Of a stretch of DNA of 64,000 nucleotides, positions 22,665 through 34,809 are shown piece after piece (position 1 is the first letter of the stretch; each line of letters begins with the position of its first letter). A model generated the notes under the pieces. That model did not search any database and was not told the origin of the DNA. It was given only the letters and a program-made list of their open reading frames with translations. This stretch comes from Chinchilla lanigera (Eukaryota > Chordata > Mammalia > Rodentia > Chinchillidae): contig NW_004955447.1 of NCBI RefSeq assembly GCF_000276665.1, positions 10,427,263 through 10,491,262 of the forward strand. Reading direction: 5' to 3'. The position numbers and the translations under genes are program-made.

Positions 22665-24735
22665 CTTCCGTGCAAAAATTCTCACCTTAGCACTCAGTAA
22701 ATGTTGGCTCCATGCCTTTACAGTCACCTCAGCCTCTAATTTATTCCAGACAAGTTAGCTCCTTCATTCACTGAAAATTCACTCAAAATTCCTCAATGGA
22801 CTTTTAAGAAAAATTGTCAAATCCAATGTGGTTTCAGAATTTTCAATTTACTTAATTTATCTGTATCACTACTGACTTCTTTGTCCAATTAAATCCTCAG
22901 CTCCTAAAATGTAATCAGTTGCAAGGAATAGAAGAAAGTGACACCACATAATAAAGAGACTTCACATGTGCGGCTTCACAAATAAAAGAGCCACGGGCCA
23001 AAGATGTATCAGCTCCCTCAAGGACGAAGAACCCTTGAGTCAGTCACCGAGTCCCGGTTAAAAAATATCAAGGCAACCTCTCCTACGTCTGTCAAAACTT
23101 TCCTCATAGCATATCTTCTTTTTGTTACTCCTGCCAAATCTACACGTCAAGTCTCAGAAGCTGTGATTAGTAACCTCAAGATGGGCTCCAGTGATTCCGA
23201 CTGGTGGTCTCCACAGCCGTGAAGACCCTTCCTCTTGGGACCGGGTAGCACGTGCCCACTCACTCACTCACAGTGTGTAGCAGACAGGATGGAAAAGAAC
23301 TTCCAAGTTTACAGACTAGAAAGACTGCAGCTAGTTCTTAGGTGCTCTCTCTTTAGTCTGCTGTGCTCTGGGGGAAGCCAGGACCATGTCCCAGGCAGCC
23401 TGCGGGGAAGCGCGTGTGAAGAAGGTGGGAATTAGATGCTCCTTCACGAGTTGTACTTTCAAGGCCAGAGCCAGACCAATAGTGCAACTGATCCAGAGGC
23501 ATCCAGCTAAGTAACAGCAAGATTCATGACCCGCAGCAAATTTGACAGACTGAAGTGCTAATTTATAAAGTAATATTGTTCATGCGGTAACATTCTCTTA
23601 TCCTGAGAATAGCATCTCTCTACCCCGAAGAATTCTGTATTGTTCTCTATCTTCAGTCTTTTCACAGCATGACATGAACCATGTTTTCCTCTTACTATTC
23701 TAAAACCAGTGGTTGAAACACAATAGCAGATTAAGAATATGTCAAATGTACTCAATATTCTACTCCAGCGTCCACAATCTTCCACTCTGTGTTAACTTAC
23801 TATTCCTTGAAGACATTTAGCAGCGTACTATTTGAGGTATGACATTTAAAGACTTCAGCATGGGCATCCCAAGCTTATAAAAAATGCACAATTAGCACAA
23901 ACTTGTTCAATAAAACTTTAACTCATCCCTTGCAGTTTCAAGAAAACCCCGTAATCTAAATGCTTTTGCCAGCTAACAATTATCCTGTTTTACTGGCTCT
24001 GCAGTAAGTTTTGAATTTCAGTTATGGCCTAAGTGTCATACTGGTGTTGAAGCTCAACATGCAGATTCTCAATACAGAACCAAATAATTTTAAGATAACC
24101 AATTCCTGGGCCCTAAACTACACTTCTCTTTTTTTTCAAAATGGATTTGCCTTGGGAGATTTTTAAGATTTTGCTTTCCACTTTCTTTCAAAATCCTAGT
24201 TCCTCCATTTTATGATATATATTCCTCTTACTTGGAATCTTATCATACACTGACTGTAAATGTGAAAATCCAAGTAACAGATAATATCTTTAAATAAATA
24301 GTGCATTCATTTATACCAATAAAATATGTATTACCAATAAAATCTTAATTATACCGACAACTACATTTCTTAATAAAACATAATTCCATTTACCTTGAGT
24401 CAGTTACACCCCAGTTGTGCCTTTAAAGATCGAAGATGTTTTTAAAAACACTTAGGAAACCTTGTTGTTTCATAAAAAGCAAGTATTTTATTGTAGAAGA
24501 TAAACTTATCTACATATGCTGTAGATGTTTGATAGGCTTATTTAATTACTTGATTAATCAAGTAATCCAAGCATCAAGCCATACAACTTCAGGACACGGT
24601 TCTGTGAGAGAATTTAAGGCAAGTAAGTTGAGCGATAAAAGGAACAAAACAGTACGGGATCTACCTGTTACAAAGGAACTTGTCTGAGGGATTCCTGGAG
24701 TTTTGTTTACTGTTTGCTTTTGTTTCATATAATCC
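22665..24735. other. unique sequence, no gene seen
   Basis: The part at about 22980-23430 is less AT-rich and holds two 66-72-codon plus frames, but they resemble no family. A minus 75-codon frame at 23558-23785 is also unassigned. Confidence 0.5.
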
Positions 24736-24738
24736 TTT

Positions 24739-24816
24739 TTTGCCAGTCCTTGGCATGGAACCCGGGACCTTACATATGCTGGGTAAACATTAGCACTGAG
24801 CTACATCTCCAGCCCT
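24739..24816 (-). mobile_element. ID SINE, old copy (antisense)
   Basis: tttgccagtccttggcatgg, aacccgggaccttacatatg, ctgggtaaacattagcactg and agctacatctccagccct: the complement of an ID head with decayed box B. No tail or target duplication remains. Confidence 0.8.
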
Positions 24817-24819
24817 GTG

Positions 24820-26319
24820 GGATGTGTTTAAATAAGCAACGCTGAACATCAGAATCATGGTATACGTGAAGTGCACGGAGGCAATTTAGATGACTGGATA
24901 TTGTTTTCCATGTCCTCAAAATACCTACTTTTAACTTTAAAATTTTATACCGAAAATGTTTAAACATCTCTTTAAAAGAATTAAGTAGATCAATGAAAAT
25001 TTTTCAAAATTATCTTTAAGACGGTTCATGGAAAATATATTTCAAAACTACCGTTTTGTTATTTTTCAAAAACTCTGTAGTCATTTATTTCTTCTCATCT
25101 TTATTTTAAACTTCATTAAAAGGAAGCATATCTTTCACTCCCTCATTTTTTCTTAATTGTGTCATACCACAGAACTGTGCTCCTAGTGGCCAAAACAACA
25201 CCGGATTTGTGTAATTTATTATGGTAAATTCCCCAAGCAGTACATACTACGTTCTAAGTGAGTAGGTTCCTTTACTTCCTGCAGCAAATATTTGTATTTT
25301 AATCATAACTCAATACTTAAGAATGAGAAAACAAGTAAGTATGCTAGTCATTACAGATATTCACATTCCAGAGGAGGATATGGATTATTTCAACTGATAG
25401 ATTTTATAATGGTACACAATGTCACTGGAAATTTGTTTAGTCCAGGATCCATGTGTTCTGGGTACAGGTTGGAGCTGACCTCCTTCAGACCATTAGGCTA
25501 TCCCGAGATCCTGCAGTAGACGGACCAGGAAATGCTCCCTCAAATAGGCAGAGAGATTAAAGAAGGGGCTGCTCAGCCCTCACTTGCTTAGTTGAAAATC
25601 ACTATTCGGACTGTATAAGAGTACTGCTCACTATGGACTTGAGAAATCCATTATGAAGATTTAGAATTTTCCAGATTGCAACTAAAAAAATTTGTTATAA
25701 TTATGTTCATGCTCAACATTTCTTTTAAAATTTATAATAAAAGATTTATAATACCTAACTGATATAAAAATAAATTTGAGAGAAAAAGCAAAATTTAACT
25801 TAGCCTACTCAATTCAGTATATAAAATCAATAATTCAAAAGCATCCAGCTGGCCAAAAGCATAGCTCATAGTTTTAGGGTGTTTTTCTTTTGTTTGTAAA
25901 ACAAGCAAGACACCATAAAATGCCTACTGGAATGCAGACTCACACAACCAGTATCTTCTTTACCTTCTGAGGCAGAGTTATGAAGGTAGAATTACCTTTG
26001 ACTCCTGAAACAAGCCAGCCATGGCTCTGCCCTACTGTGTTCCCCTGTTACATATCCCTTGCAATTGCATTTTGTGCAGGATTCATTTGTTGTAAACCAT
26101 GGAAGGACTTGACAATGGGTAACACTTAAAAGCAAAAGGATTTGTATAGCCAACTCTGCAGCTTTTTCTATGGAAATAAGTCTTAAAATAGTGATTAAAC
26201 ATATTTTGCAACAAGGTATGAACTGTTATTATGATGACATACAAGCAAGTTTTAGTATAAAACACAACAAGAAATATCTGAGAGAGCAAAGGCCTCTACT
26301 GGAAAACACATGTGCACAT

Positions 26320-26320
<1 letters not shown>
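24820..26320. other. unique AT-rich sequence, no gene seen
   Basis: Short frames of 65-83 codons around 24436-25519 without domains. No repeat family recognised. Confidence 0.5.

Positions 26321-26322
<2 letters not shown>

Positions 26323-26372
<50 letters not shown>
26323..26372. repeat. (AG)n microsatellite
   Basis: Twenty-five uninterrupted AG units. The Arg-Glu and Leu-Ser dipeptide frames reported on either strand here are translation of this repeat. Confidence 0.98.
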
Positions 26373-26377
<5 letters not shown>

Positions 26378-26559
26378 CTGTCCAAAGCTTCGAGGAAGAA
26401 TTGCATAGGTCATGTGAGTTTATGAGTTTATGAACTGCATACATAGGTCATGAAAATTCTTTGCTAAGGGCACAGGGTGAATTATTTACTTCACCAAACT
26501 TCTCTGATGCATGCATTCCTTCACAAAACATCGTGGCAATGTTGATTCACTCAGTACTC

Positions 26560-26725
26560 ATAATAATTTGTATCATGTTATACACAATTATCATCACTTT
26601 CACAGATGAGACAACTGAGACACAGAAAAACAAGTAATCTAAGAAAGTATTACTGTTACAGTCAGTGTGGCAGAAAAGTGTCACACCAGAAGGCTGGCTC
26701 CAACGCATATACTCGAAACAAGCCA
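26560..26725 (-). repeat. MIR SINE relic (antisense)
   Basis: caattatcatcactttcaca, gatgagacaactgagacaca and a later ggcagaaaagtgtcacacca follow the antisense MIR core (tattatccccattttacagatgaggaaactgaggcacaga). This is one of the better preserved MIRs here. Confidence 0.65.
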
Positions 26726-26729
26726 ATAT

Positions 26730-29700
26730 TGCTTTTCTATGATCTGATGTTTGAGGAGAAGTCCTTTCAGTGTAATAGTAGCTAGGCTTTCAGTAGGGAC
26801 ACACAAAATTGCTATACACTAATGCTCCATGGAGTTATATGACCGACTAAATACAGCCAAGGACAGGCTACAGCCTAGAAGTCCCAGTCTGCATCAAGGG
26901 ACACAAAAAAGAAGAAAAAAATTAATCACTGCTTTTTATATATTTTTATTAACCTAGTTTAATTTTTTACCTATTATGTAAAAACTGGGGAAATCTGTCA
27001 GTACAAAGGCATGTTTATATTCATATAATAAAAGTAGACAAATTAGAGGTACTTTTTGTCCTGGTTCCATTCTGACAAGTCATTCATTCTCTTTACCTTG
27101 GCATCGTAGCATCCTTTGTAAAGTCTACTAAACAAGAAACAGCGATGTTTCCTAATTATTACAATTGCCCTGACACTCCTTTCAGCATCTACTGCAAGAG
27201 TCTCAGCTCCATATCTTCACTATTTTGCAACACACAGATGCCTGAGACACTATTATTTTGGACAAGGAAACATTTTTAAGTAGGCTACACTTAACGTTTT
27301 AGTAAAGTGAAACCTCAACTAAACTTTCATCATCTTGTATGTCACAAATTATTCAGGACACTCTGAAAACAGGTTTGAAATAAAAATGGTGCCTTTCAAG
27401 GTGATTTCACAAAAGCCAGCCTGTTGTAAAAAGAAATCTCACATGGGCCATTGAGCACTGCTCCACATAAGGATTCACCAGAGCCACGGTGACTCCCGGA
27501 GTAGTACACCTGGTCTTAAAATACAAATATGGTTTCATAGTAAGTTTCCAGGCTGTGATTGTGGTAGTTACATAGCTAAGGGCTAAGGACAAGCAATGGA
27601 AGAAATTATGCCAGTGGTAATTGTTTTCCACAATGAGGATTTTAATTGCTTTATTTCCTTTTATGTCTAATTCCTTTGTAGCACCTGTTGCAATGTATGC
27701 TACAAAAATTTAAAGAGCTGTTAGCCTAAAAAGATTTTTTTTTAAATAACAATAAAGTAATGCCTGTGAAAGCGCTGGTATTTATTGCTACCTTGACACA
27801 CAAGTGAAAGAAACCAATATAGGTATAAATGTGTCAGAACGTCACTTCATCTATATTAAATCACTTAATGGTAAATTACTGTGCATTGTACGTATATAAA
27901 ACCATTAATGTGGACTCTTAAAGAGCAGTATTTTATAAAGATACTAATACGTATTCAAAGAAAAAAGACAAATATACATATATACATAGGCCTTTTACAT
28001 CAACTTAGCAAGCTGTCATTTTAAAGGTCCTTGGGTCATAAATCAATCATTGTTATAATCTGGAAATCTTCAGAAACTCAGGCAGAATTATAATAAGCCT
28101 CTGGGAACATTCAGAAGAAGGTAAAATATGAAATACAATGAAAAATATGATTAACGAGGAGCAAAATATATGTGATTGTCATAAATTAGCCAATGAAAAA
28201 CCTGGGTTCAACTAAAATTCTTAAGCAACAGTGAAGGAATTACAGTACATAGAAATGCTACTATCACACTGGATTTTTAATAAAACCACCAAATACAAGG
28301 TGATTACTTCAACAGAAAATTCTATTTTCTGAGTTTTTCTTTCAAATGGTAAGTTTATAAAATAGGATATCAAATGTCTCTGATATAAATATTACCAAGA
28401 AAGACTTTACTGGGTGCGCCCTGTGGTAATTTAAGGGAAGAAATGAAGTAACTGTGAAACAATGTAAAACATACATGCAGAATCTCATCTACCTATTTCC
28501 TCTATTCTACCAAACCAAGAAAAGTGTAACTTCTATAAAGGACTTCTACAACTGACATTTTATTTGTGGTATCCATAGGAAATACTAATGATGAAAATGT
28601 TTAGGGCTTTTAAAAGCTATCTTTTTAAATAACAAAAATAATGTTGAGTTGAAATACATTCTATAGTCATTCCAGAGATGGCAATTTTCCCCCAACACTT
28701 TGTTTTTTTGATAGGGTTTAAAGTGGGGGATAATATAGAAATAAGACTGAAAGAAGTAAGTTAGTGAAAATTATTTTAAATATTACTCGGACTTTTGACA
28801 TCCTCTCATTTTCACATTTTAAAAAATGACACTTTAATTGTTGAGATTATACCACAAAAACATATGCCCTGTGTAAGATTTATGTACATTATTCTACAGC
28901 CGAAGGCTCAGTCCAGATTCCAAGGCAAACAATAATAAAATTTCGTTCAGGTCTTTTATATAGTGAGAAATTGTATACAAATTATTATACCTCCTACAGA
29001 ATTTCAGGTAAGCAAGAAATTTGCAATTGTATACAAATCTTTGCAATTGTATACAAATTATTTTTTTTAAAATACATCTGTGTATTATTTTAGAGCTCAG
29101 TAACCAGTTTATTTATAAGAATGTGGATATATGTAGTGAGTATATAGACAGCTAAAAATATCTCACAATTATTTCATTAGTTGTCATGTCTTCCTCTGAC
29201 TATGCTACACTAAATTTAAAATAGCAAAGTACTTAACCATTACAAGACATGACTGGAAGGCTTGCCATATTCCTGTACCTTTCTATTTGTATGTATACAT
29301 GTATATAAAACAAATATATCTGAAAATACCTATTTTGTATATAACATAAATCTAAACACTAAGTTTTTGCATTGTCTATACGCATCTTCTGAAATAGTCA
29401 CAGTATTCTTTTAAAAATTCTTACATTTATTTTTCCAGAACATATTCTGACATCAGAATTCCAGGGGAGTGCATTAGACATATAAAGCAAATTATGATTT
29501 TGGACGTAATTGAAATATTCCAAAGCCTTTGACTCAGTATTAGATTCCGAAGGTGTGTATACCATAGAAATGATGCTCTGCTGACTACTGAATTGCCCAA
29601 TGTTCACCAATTACATACGCGGTAAGTTTATACCGATGCCTGAATTACAGGAGGCAGCAAAGTGAAGAAAAAATATATATGCTTCACCCTTGATAAATTA

Positions 29701-30121
29701 TCTAGGGAACATTTAATTGACAAATGCCCTATCTAAAATTTAAAGCAATTTTAAACCAAGTGACCAATAAAGAAGAGTATCTTCCTTATTGGCAGCATAA
29801 ATGCATGCTTCTTGCCTAATATTAAAATGCATATCATGTCATTAAGAAATGGCAATTTATATGTTATTTAATATATATATATACATTGCTCTGAATTCAG
29901 ATTTTTAACTACAATATTTCCTAAAAGTATAAATTGAGTATAAGAAGTTTTCACAATAAATTAATCTTTTAAAACACCATACAGAAAAACAGCAAAAATG
30001 AAAGGTTAAACTTAAGAAACAAAATTTAAGAAAAAATGAAAAAAAAAAAACCTTAGCCAAAGCAACAAACCCAATTTGGAACGTTACAGATAACTTGAAC
30101 ATTTATATTCCTAAGTCATGC
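26730..30121. other. unique AT-rich sequence, no gene seen
   Basis: No exon recognised. Minus frames at 27407 (74 codons), 29398 (70) and 29905 (65) lack family features. Contains the palindromic direct repeats at 28969-29058 listed separately. Confidence 0.55.
28969..29058. repeat. three copies of a ttgtatacaa palindrome; two in 20-bp tandem
   Basis: ttgcaattgtatacaaatct at 29021-29040 is followed at once by ttgcaattgtatacaaatta (29041-29060). A third aattgtatacaaattat lies at 28969-28985. Each copy centres on the perfect 10-bp palindrome ttgtatacaa. Confidence 0.9.
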
Positions 30122-30140
30122 AATAATGACCAATTTTGTA

Positions 30141-30297
30141 GCCGGGCATGGTGGTGCACGCCTGTAATCCCAGCACTGGGAGGCTGAGGTAGGAGAATCT
30201 TTGCAAGTTCGAGACTAGCCTGGGCTACAAAGTGAGCTCAAGGCCAGCCTGAACTGTACAACAAGACTTTGTCTTAAAAAGACAAAACAAAAAAAAA
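30141..30297 (+). mobile_element. B1 SINE, full length with 29-bp internal duplication
   Basis: Starts gccgggcatggtggtgcacg and runs through cctgtaatcccagcactggg. The right half contains agcctgggctacaaag and, 29 bases later, agcctgaactgtacaa: the internal duplication known from several rodent B1 lineages. Ends with gactttgtct and an A-rich tail. The nonamer aataatgac occurs on both sides (30122-30130 and about 30305-30313), but the left copy is 10 bp away from the head. Confidence 0.95.
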
Positions 30298-30304
30298 ATT
30301 ATCA

Positions 30305-31590
30305 AATAATGACTTATTTTATGTTTTACTCGCTTCTAATACACCTGTGTATATTTACTATAACAAGTCAAATTTCAGAATGAAATATACTCAGCTCTGA
30401 TATAACACTGAGCTTGAAAAGCAAATTTACTTCAATGCTACTGAAGCAGTACAGAATTCAAGGAGCATAATGCTACTTTTGCTCTAGCTTAAATGAAATT
30501 CTGTAAGCAAGGGGCACTACATATAGATCCGAAAACCTATGTGTAATGTCGAGTGTCATGTTCTCAGAAATGACTGGGAAGTTGTTAGAAGACAGCTGTA
30601 TCCCTTCTTTTTTATGTTGTTTTTGGATGATTTCATGGCTGAAAGGTAGAGCTAAGGAGTCATGGCAGTGATCATCTGCTGATCTCCTGGAAAATACTGG
30701 ATGAGCCCACGGGAGATGAACAAAAAGCTGGGTACAATAACCCCAGTGGCAGAGCACCTTCCCAGATGCCTCCTCCTTCGGTACACTGTGCATACTAAGG
30801 GCTGAGCCATCTACCTCTGGGGAAATACTTTGTCATCTTTCTTCACCTAACCTTCATAGCTACCTCTTCACCACAGTCACTCACAAGCTGACGCCCACTT
30901 CCACAGGATACTTCAGGTCTTGTTCAAGGTAAACCACAATATTCACTGCATTTCCATCATCCTGCACTTGTCTTTTCAATCATGACTTGTAAAACTTGTG
31001 TGTGTGTGATATGTCCTAAAAGTAGGACTGCCAAATTTAGCAAGGAAAATTGCAGGCTATTCAGTTAGATTTGAATTTCAAGTAAACAACAAATATTTTC
31101 TTTAGTCTAAGTCTGTCCAAGAATTGCAAGTCATTATTCACTCTTCACACATATCCAGAAAATTGAAAAAATTAAAAGAAGCTGTGGCAGCTCCTTTTGT
31201 CAATTTTCTTGTATATTAACTTTATTTTTAACCTATTTCACCCTTAGCAGAATACTAGCTCTGTAACTGGGGCTTCTATTTCCCTGGCGGAGACCTTGGA
31301 GGTGGGAAATAGTGAAGATCCAAGCAGTGAATTGTTAGAACACCTCAGCCCTGGCCCAACTGTAGCTTACCTTTAATCTCCCCGGTGCAAGGACTGCGCT
31401 ATTTAGCTTCGGCTGTTTACATTCTGCCAGGCATTTACCTTGCTGAACAATAACTCTTTATCCTGGTCAGGCACACTGACCCCAAATCCCTATCGGGTCT
31501 AAAGCAGGATACTTTAACTAATTTGTATCTTCTTTTTCTCTGTTTTATTTCTCCGAAACACTCAGGTTTGTTTACTTATTTGCTTTATTC
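30305..31590. other. unique sequence, no gene seen
   Basis: The 106-codon minus frame at 30473-30793 has no transmembrane segment, zinc finger or other motif I recognise, and its ATG has no promoter or splice context I can see. I treat it as chance. Confidence 0.45.
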
Positions 31591-31594
31591 GGTT

Positions 31595-31745
31595 TTGTTT
31601 TGCTTTTATGTACATGTGCGCAGAATGTAAGGTTCCGTTCACTGTAGGGGATCTGCACACGTACATAACACACTTCAATTCCCTTTTTCTCTCCTCCCTT
31701 CACCTTTTATTTTTCCACCATCAGGTCCTTTTGTTTATAAGAGCT
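31595..31745 (-). mobile_element. probable L1 3' UTR fragment (antisense)
   Basis: ttttatgtacatgtgcgcag, aatgtaaggttccgttcact, cacgtacataacacacttca and a C/T-rich run resemble the complement of rodent L1 3' ends. I cannot name the subfamily. Confidence 0.5.
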
Positions 31746-31749
31746 TATA

Positions 31750-32167
31750 AAGTTCATTAACTTCGTAAAATACTAGTTTTATAACCTTCTACAGTACAGT
31801 GACTCTTAAGGGACAGTGTACCAAGGGACAGTAACTCCACCAAATCACCATAAGCTTGCTTATAATGTTATAGTACTGAACGTGTTTTTCTATTGATTCA
31901 TGTGAACAGGGTCTAACCCAGTGTGCGTATCCAGGAGACCACCACCCATCTTCTCTTATTTTGGAGTTGTTGTCTCCAATCTATTATTTCTTCTTCCCTT
32001 GTCAAGTCCCACTTTCTGAAATGTTTACATCTTTGAAGCTTCTATTATTTAGACAGGGATGACCTCTTCCTCTGAAGAACAAAGTTCTCTGTGGACGAAG
32101 CTGTTATCCTTCCCAGGGACACCTACCCTTTTTTAAAAGCCAGGAGTGATCTTCCCATGCACTTCAC
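31750..32167. other. unique or unrecognised sequence
   Basis: It may continue the L1 fragment upstream of it, but no diagnostic word is present. Confidence 0.35.
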
Positions 32168-32180
32168 ACATCATAAAAAG

Positions 32181-32284
32181 TACTTTTTGTTTGTTTGTTT
32201 GTTTTTTCCAGTACCAGGAATCGAACTCACGACCTCGCAATTGCCAGGCAGGCGCTGTGCCACTGAGCTAAATCCCCAGCCCCC
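32181..32284 (-). mobile_element. ID SINE with imperfect target-site duplication (antisense)
   Basis: Starts on the plus strand with a (TTTG)n tail, then ccagtaccaggaatcgaact (box B complement), gccaggcaggcgctgtgcca and ctgagctaaatccccagccc. The head is near-consensus. Flanking acatcataa (32168-32176) and acaccataa (32286-32294) differ by one base and are the likely target duplication. The 67-codon frame over this site is a SINE translation. Confidence 0.9.
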
Positions 32285-32299
32285 TACACCATAACAGTA

Positions 32300-34215
32300 A
32301 GAGATCAGCGGATCCATGTGCCTTCTATACCATTTGAACATTCAAAAGAGGTGATAAGGCTCCTAAAAGTAGTATTAAAATGAAAGATCAAGTTTAAATT
32401 TCATAACAAGAAGCTATTTAATTACCATATAAATAATATCTTTCAGTATATATCCTCTATAGCTAATAATAAATCCTGCAGCACGACAGTAGATTTTAAA
32501 ATAAAAGTGCTCCTTTATTTAATTAAGAAGGCTATGTCTCCAAACAGATCAATAACAAAAATGAGGATGCACTTTTGAGGTGACTCGCTCGAGCCAAGAG
32601 GTGCGGGACTGGAAGGTGCAGTGATCCACGCTGGGTCTCCTCGCTGCCTGGTAGTGTTCACATACGTGCTGCTAAAGTCCACGTCATTTAAGACACAAAC
32701 TTCTATGTTAACGATTTAAAAACATCATTCTGTTTCTTAACATTGTTGCCAAAAATTTAGTATGAATGAATGGTCCTGAATTTAAAAGTTGAGATTAAAT
32801 TTCTGTCCTTTTTTACAGTAACAAGTTTATAAATATATATCATACACAGTTCATGTTCTTGACACAAGACACGTCTTCATGACACCTCTTCATGACACAT
32901 GTTCATGACAAGAATAGATATACCAATTCATATAGAACATGAATTGATAAACTAAATTCATGTTTGCCTGTCATAAAATTCATTCATTCAGTTAGCAAAT
33001 GCACATAGTTAATAACCTATAAGCTACACTCTATGTTTTATTTTTTAATTATATGTCTCATTAAGCAATATGTTATTTTATTTCCACTGAATTTTCTTAT
33101 TGTCTGTTCTTCCCACAGAATATACACAGTCTGGGAGGACAAAAACTTTCTGTGAAAATGTAATATAAATTTAGGAACTAAAAAATGTATTTAATCAGAT
33201 TTTAGCAAATTTTGTTGACAAAACAATGAGTTGAACTACAAACACGGATAAAAATTCAATTGATGCTTTGTAAATATTATGTAAATTACACTTGTTTCCT
33301 ATTCCTCAATTTAACTGAATGTGAAGAAAATAATCTAGTCTTTAATCTTGGTGTTTCATTTAATATTCAATAGAAATCCTAAGTTAATATTTGTATATTA
33401 CAAAACATTAACATATTTTAACAAATAGTTTCTTGATACTTAAAATGTATTAAATGTATTAAATCATTAAAAATAAAGGCAGTAAACAGAACTTCAAATC
33501 AAACAAAATTTATATTCTAAATACTTAGTGTCAGGCACATTAGATTTGTATTTCAGTAGTTTAAAGTCAAATATGTAGCAAATATTTCAGGAAATAAATT
33601 TTCAAAAAGGAAATAAATAAGTACCACATAATCTAAAATGTGTTCGCTATATAATTAAAAATAAATTTCACTCAGAGACATTAATATAAAAAATTTATGT
33701 TGATTATGGTGATAAAGTTCAGTTTCCTGACAAGAAAATATTATATTGTGTTAGTTAAAATTACATTATATTGAAATTGGAGGTCAAATTTCAAAATCTT
33801 GCCTACTCTATTCCTATTGTTTTCCCAAATAAAACCACAATCTAGAAATTAAGAAGACTATTGTTACTTATATTTAATAATAGCGTTTTAAGTAATATAT
33901 CAAATTCATTTTTATTGAGTATATTGACCACTAGAGATGATTTTTCTTGTTGTAACTTTAATTCTTCTCAAAAATTATCATAAAAATATTTTCTAGAAAT
34001 GACATTGAAAACCAAGCATTAAAATAACATGATTAAGCTAAGTTTTTAAAATAAAAAATTTGAGTTGTGGATGAAATATTTTTAAATTTTTAAATCTTAT
34101 TTTATGAAGTAAAACTCTAATATATATAAATAAATGTATTTGATTATTTATTGCCACCTACTGAGAAACACAAATCAAATAAGTCTAAAATTACAGTGAA
34201 AATGCCCTATCATTG
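32300..34215. other. unique, very AT-rich sequence, no gene seen
   Basis: No open frame above 60 codons. A short triplicated word (ttcatgaca) lies at 32876-32910 (separate entry). No repeat family recognised. Confidence 0.6.
32874..32910. repeat. short triplication of ttcatgaca
   Basis: cttcatgacac occurs at about 32875-32885 and 32888-32898, and gttcatgaca at 32901-32910. The words gttcttgac before and gacaagaat after give an additional inverted element. Confidence 0.8.

Positions 34216-34217
<2 letters not shown>

Positions 34218-34254
<37 letters not shown>
34218..34254. repeat. (TTA)n microsatellite, probable B1 tail
   Basis: About twelve tta units at the 3' (tail) side of the following antisense B1. 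It is most simply the expanded A-rich tail of that SINE read in complement. Confidence 0.95.
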
Positions 34255-34255
<1 letters not shown>

Positions 34256-34390
34256 TTAGGTAGGATCTTGCTGTATAGTTTGGACTGGCCTTGAGTTCAC
34301 TATGTAGCCCAGGCAGGCCTCGAGCTTGTGGCGATCCTATGTCAGCCTCCTGAGTGCTGGGATTACAGGTATGTGCTACCACACCCGATG
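34255..34390 (-). mobile_element. B1 SINE with 29-bp duplication (antisense)
   Basis: taggatcttgctgtatagtt, tggccttgagttcactatgt, agcccaggcaggcctcgagc, gtgctgggattacaggtatg, accacaccc. The complement shows the two related 29-base units of the right half. Confidence 0.93.
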
Positions 34391-34666
34391 TTATGACCAG
34401 GAAGGAGTATTATTTCATGCAGCCTATCTTTCAGTGTTCACTATTGCATCCACCAATATTGACTTTCTGCTATAGAATCTTGACAGCATGTCACGCAAAA
34501 GCCCTTCCCGATCTCTAGCGACCTCCAAAAAGACTAAATTCTGGATTTACAAATGACCTTGAAAATCAAAGTTTATCCATTTAATTTATAAAATATTAGA
34601 AATCTCAAGCCAAAAGGCTGTGTATACATGCAAACACATGTACGCACAGACACACACAAACACAAT

Positions 34667-34792
34667 ATTGTGATTTTTAAAAAAAAATTTTTTTTTTTTT
34701 GGTTGTTTGTTTTTTTTCCGGTACCTGGAATCGAACTTACAACCTCATGCTTGCCAGGCAGGCGCTGTGCTGCTGAGCTAAATCTCCAGCCC
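34667..34792 (-). mobile_element. ID SINE with 12-bp target-site duplication (antisense)
   Basis: Poly-T tail, then ccggtacctggaatcgaact, gcttgccaggcaggcgctgt and gctgctgagctaaatctcca. Flanked by perfect cacaaacacaat at 34655-34666 and 34793-34804. The heads of this copy and of the copy near 32.2 kb are nearly identical. Confidence 0.95.
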
Positions 34793-34809
34793 CACAAACA
34801 CAATTTTAT

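Noticed and set aside
22383..22727. 114-codon minus-strand frame
   Set aside because: Its core is an alternating Cys/Val stretch encoded by the (CA)n microsatellite; no domain on either side.
26170..26444. Frames with Arg-Glu or Leu-Ser repeats on both strands
   Set aside because: Direct translation of the (AG)25 microsatellite.
30473..30793. 106-codon minus-strand frame
   Set aside because: Ordinary unique DNA, no recognisable motif, no promoter, splice or conservation evidence available. A frame of this length is expected by chance in 64 kb.
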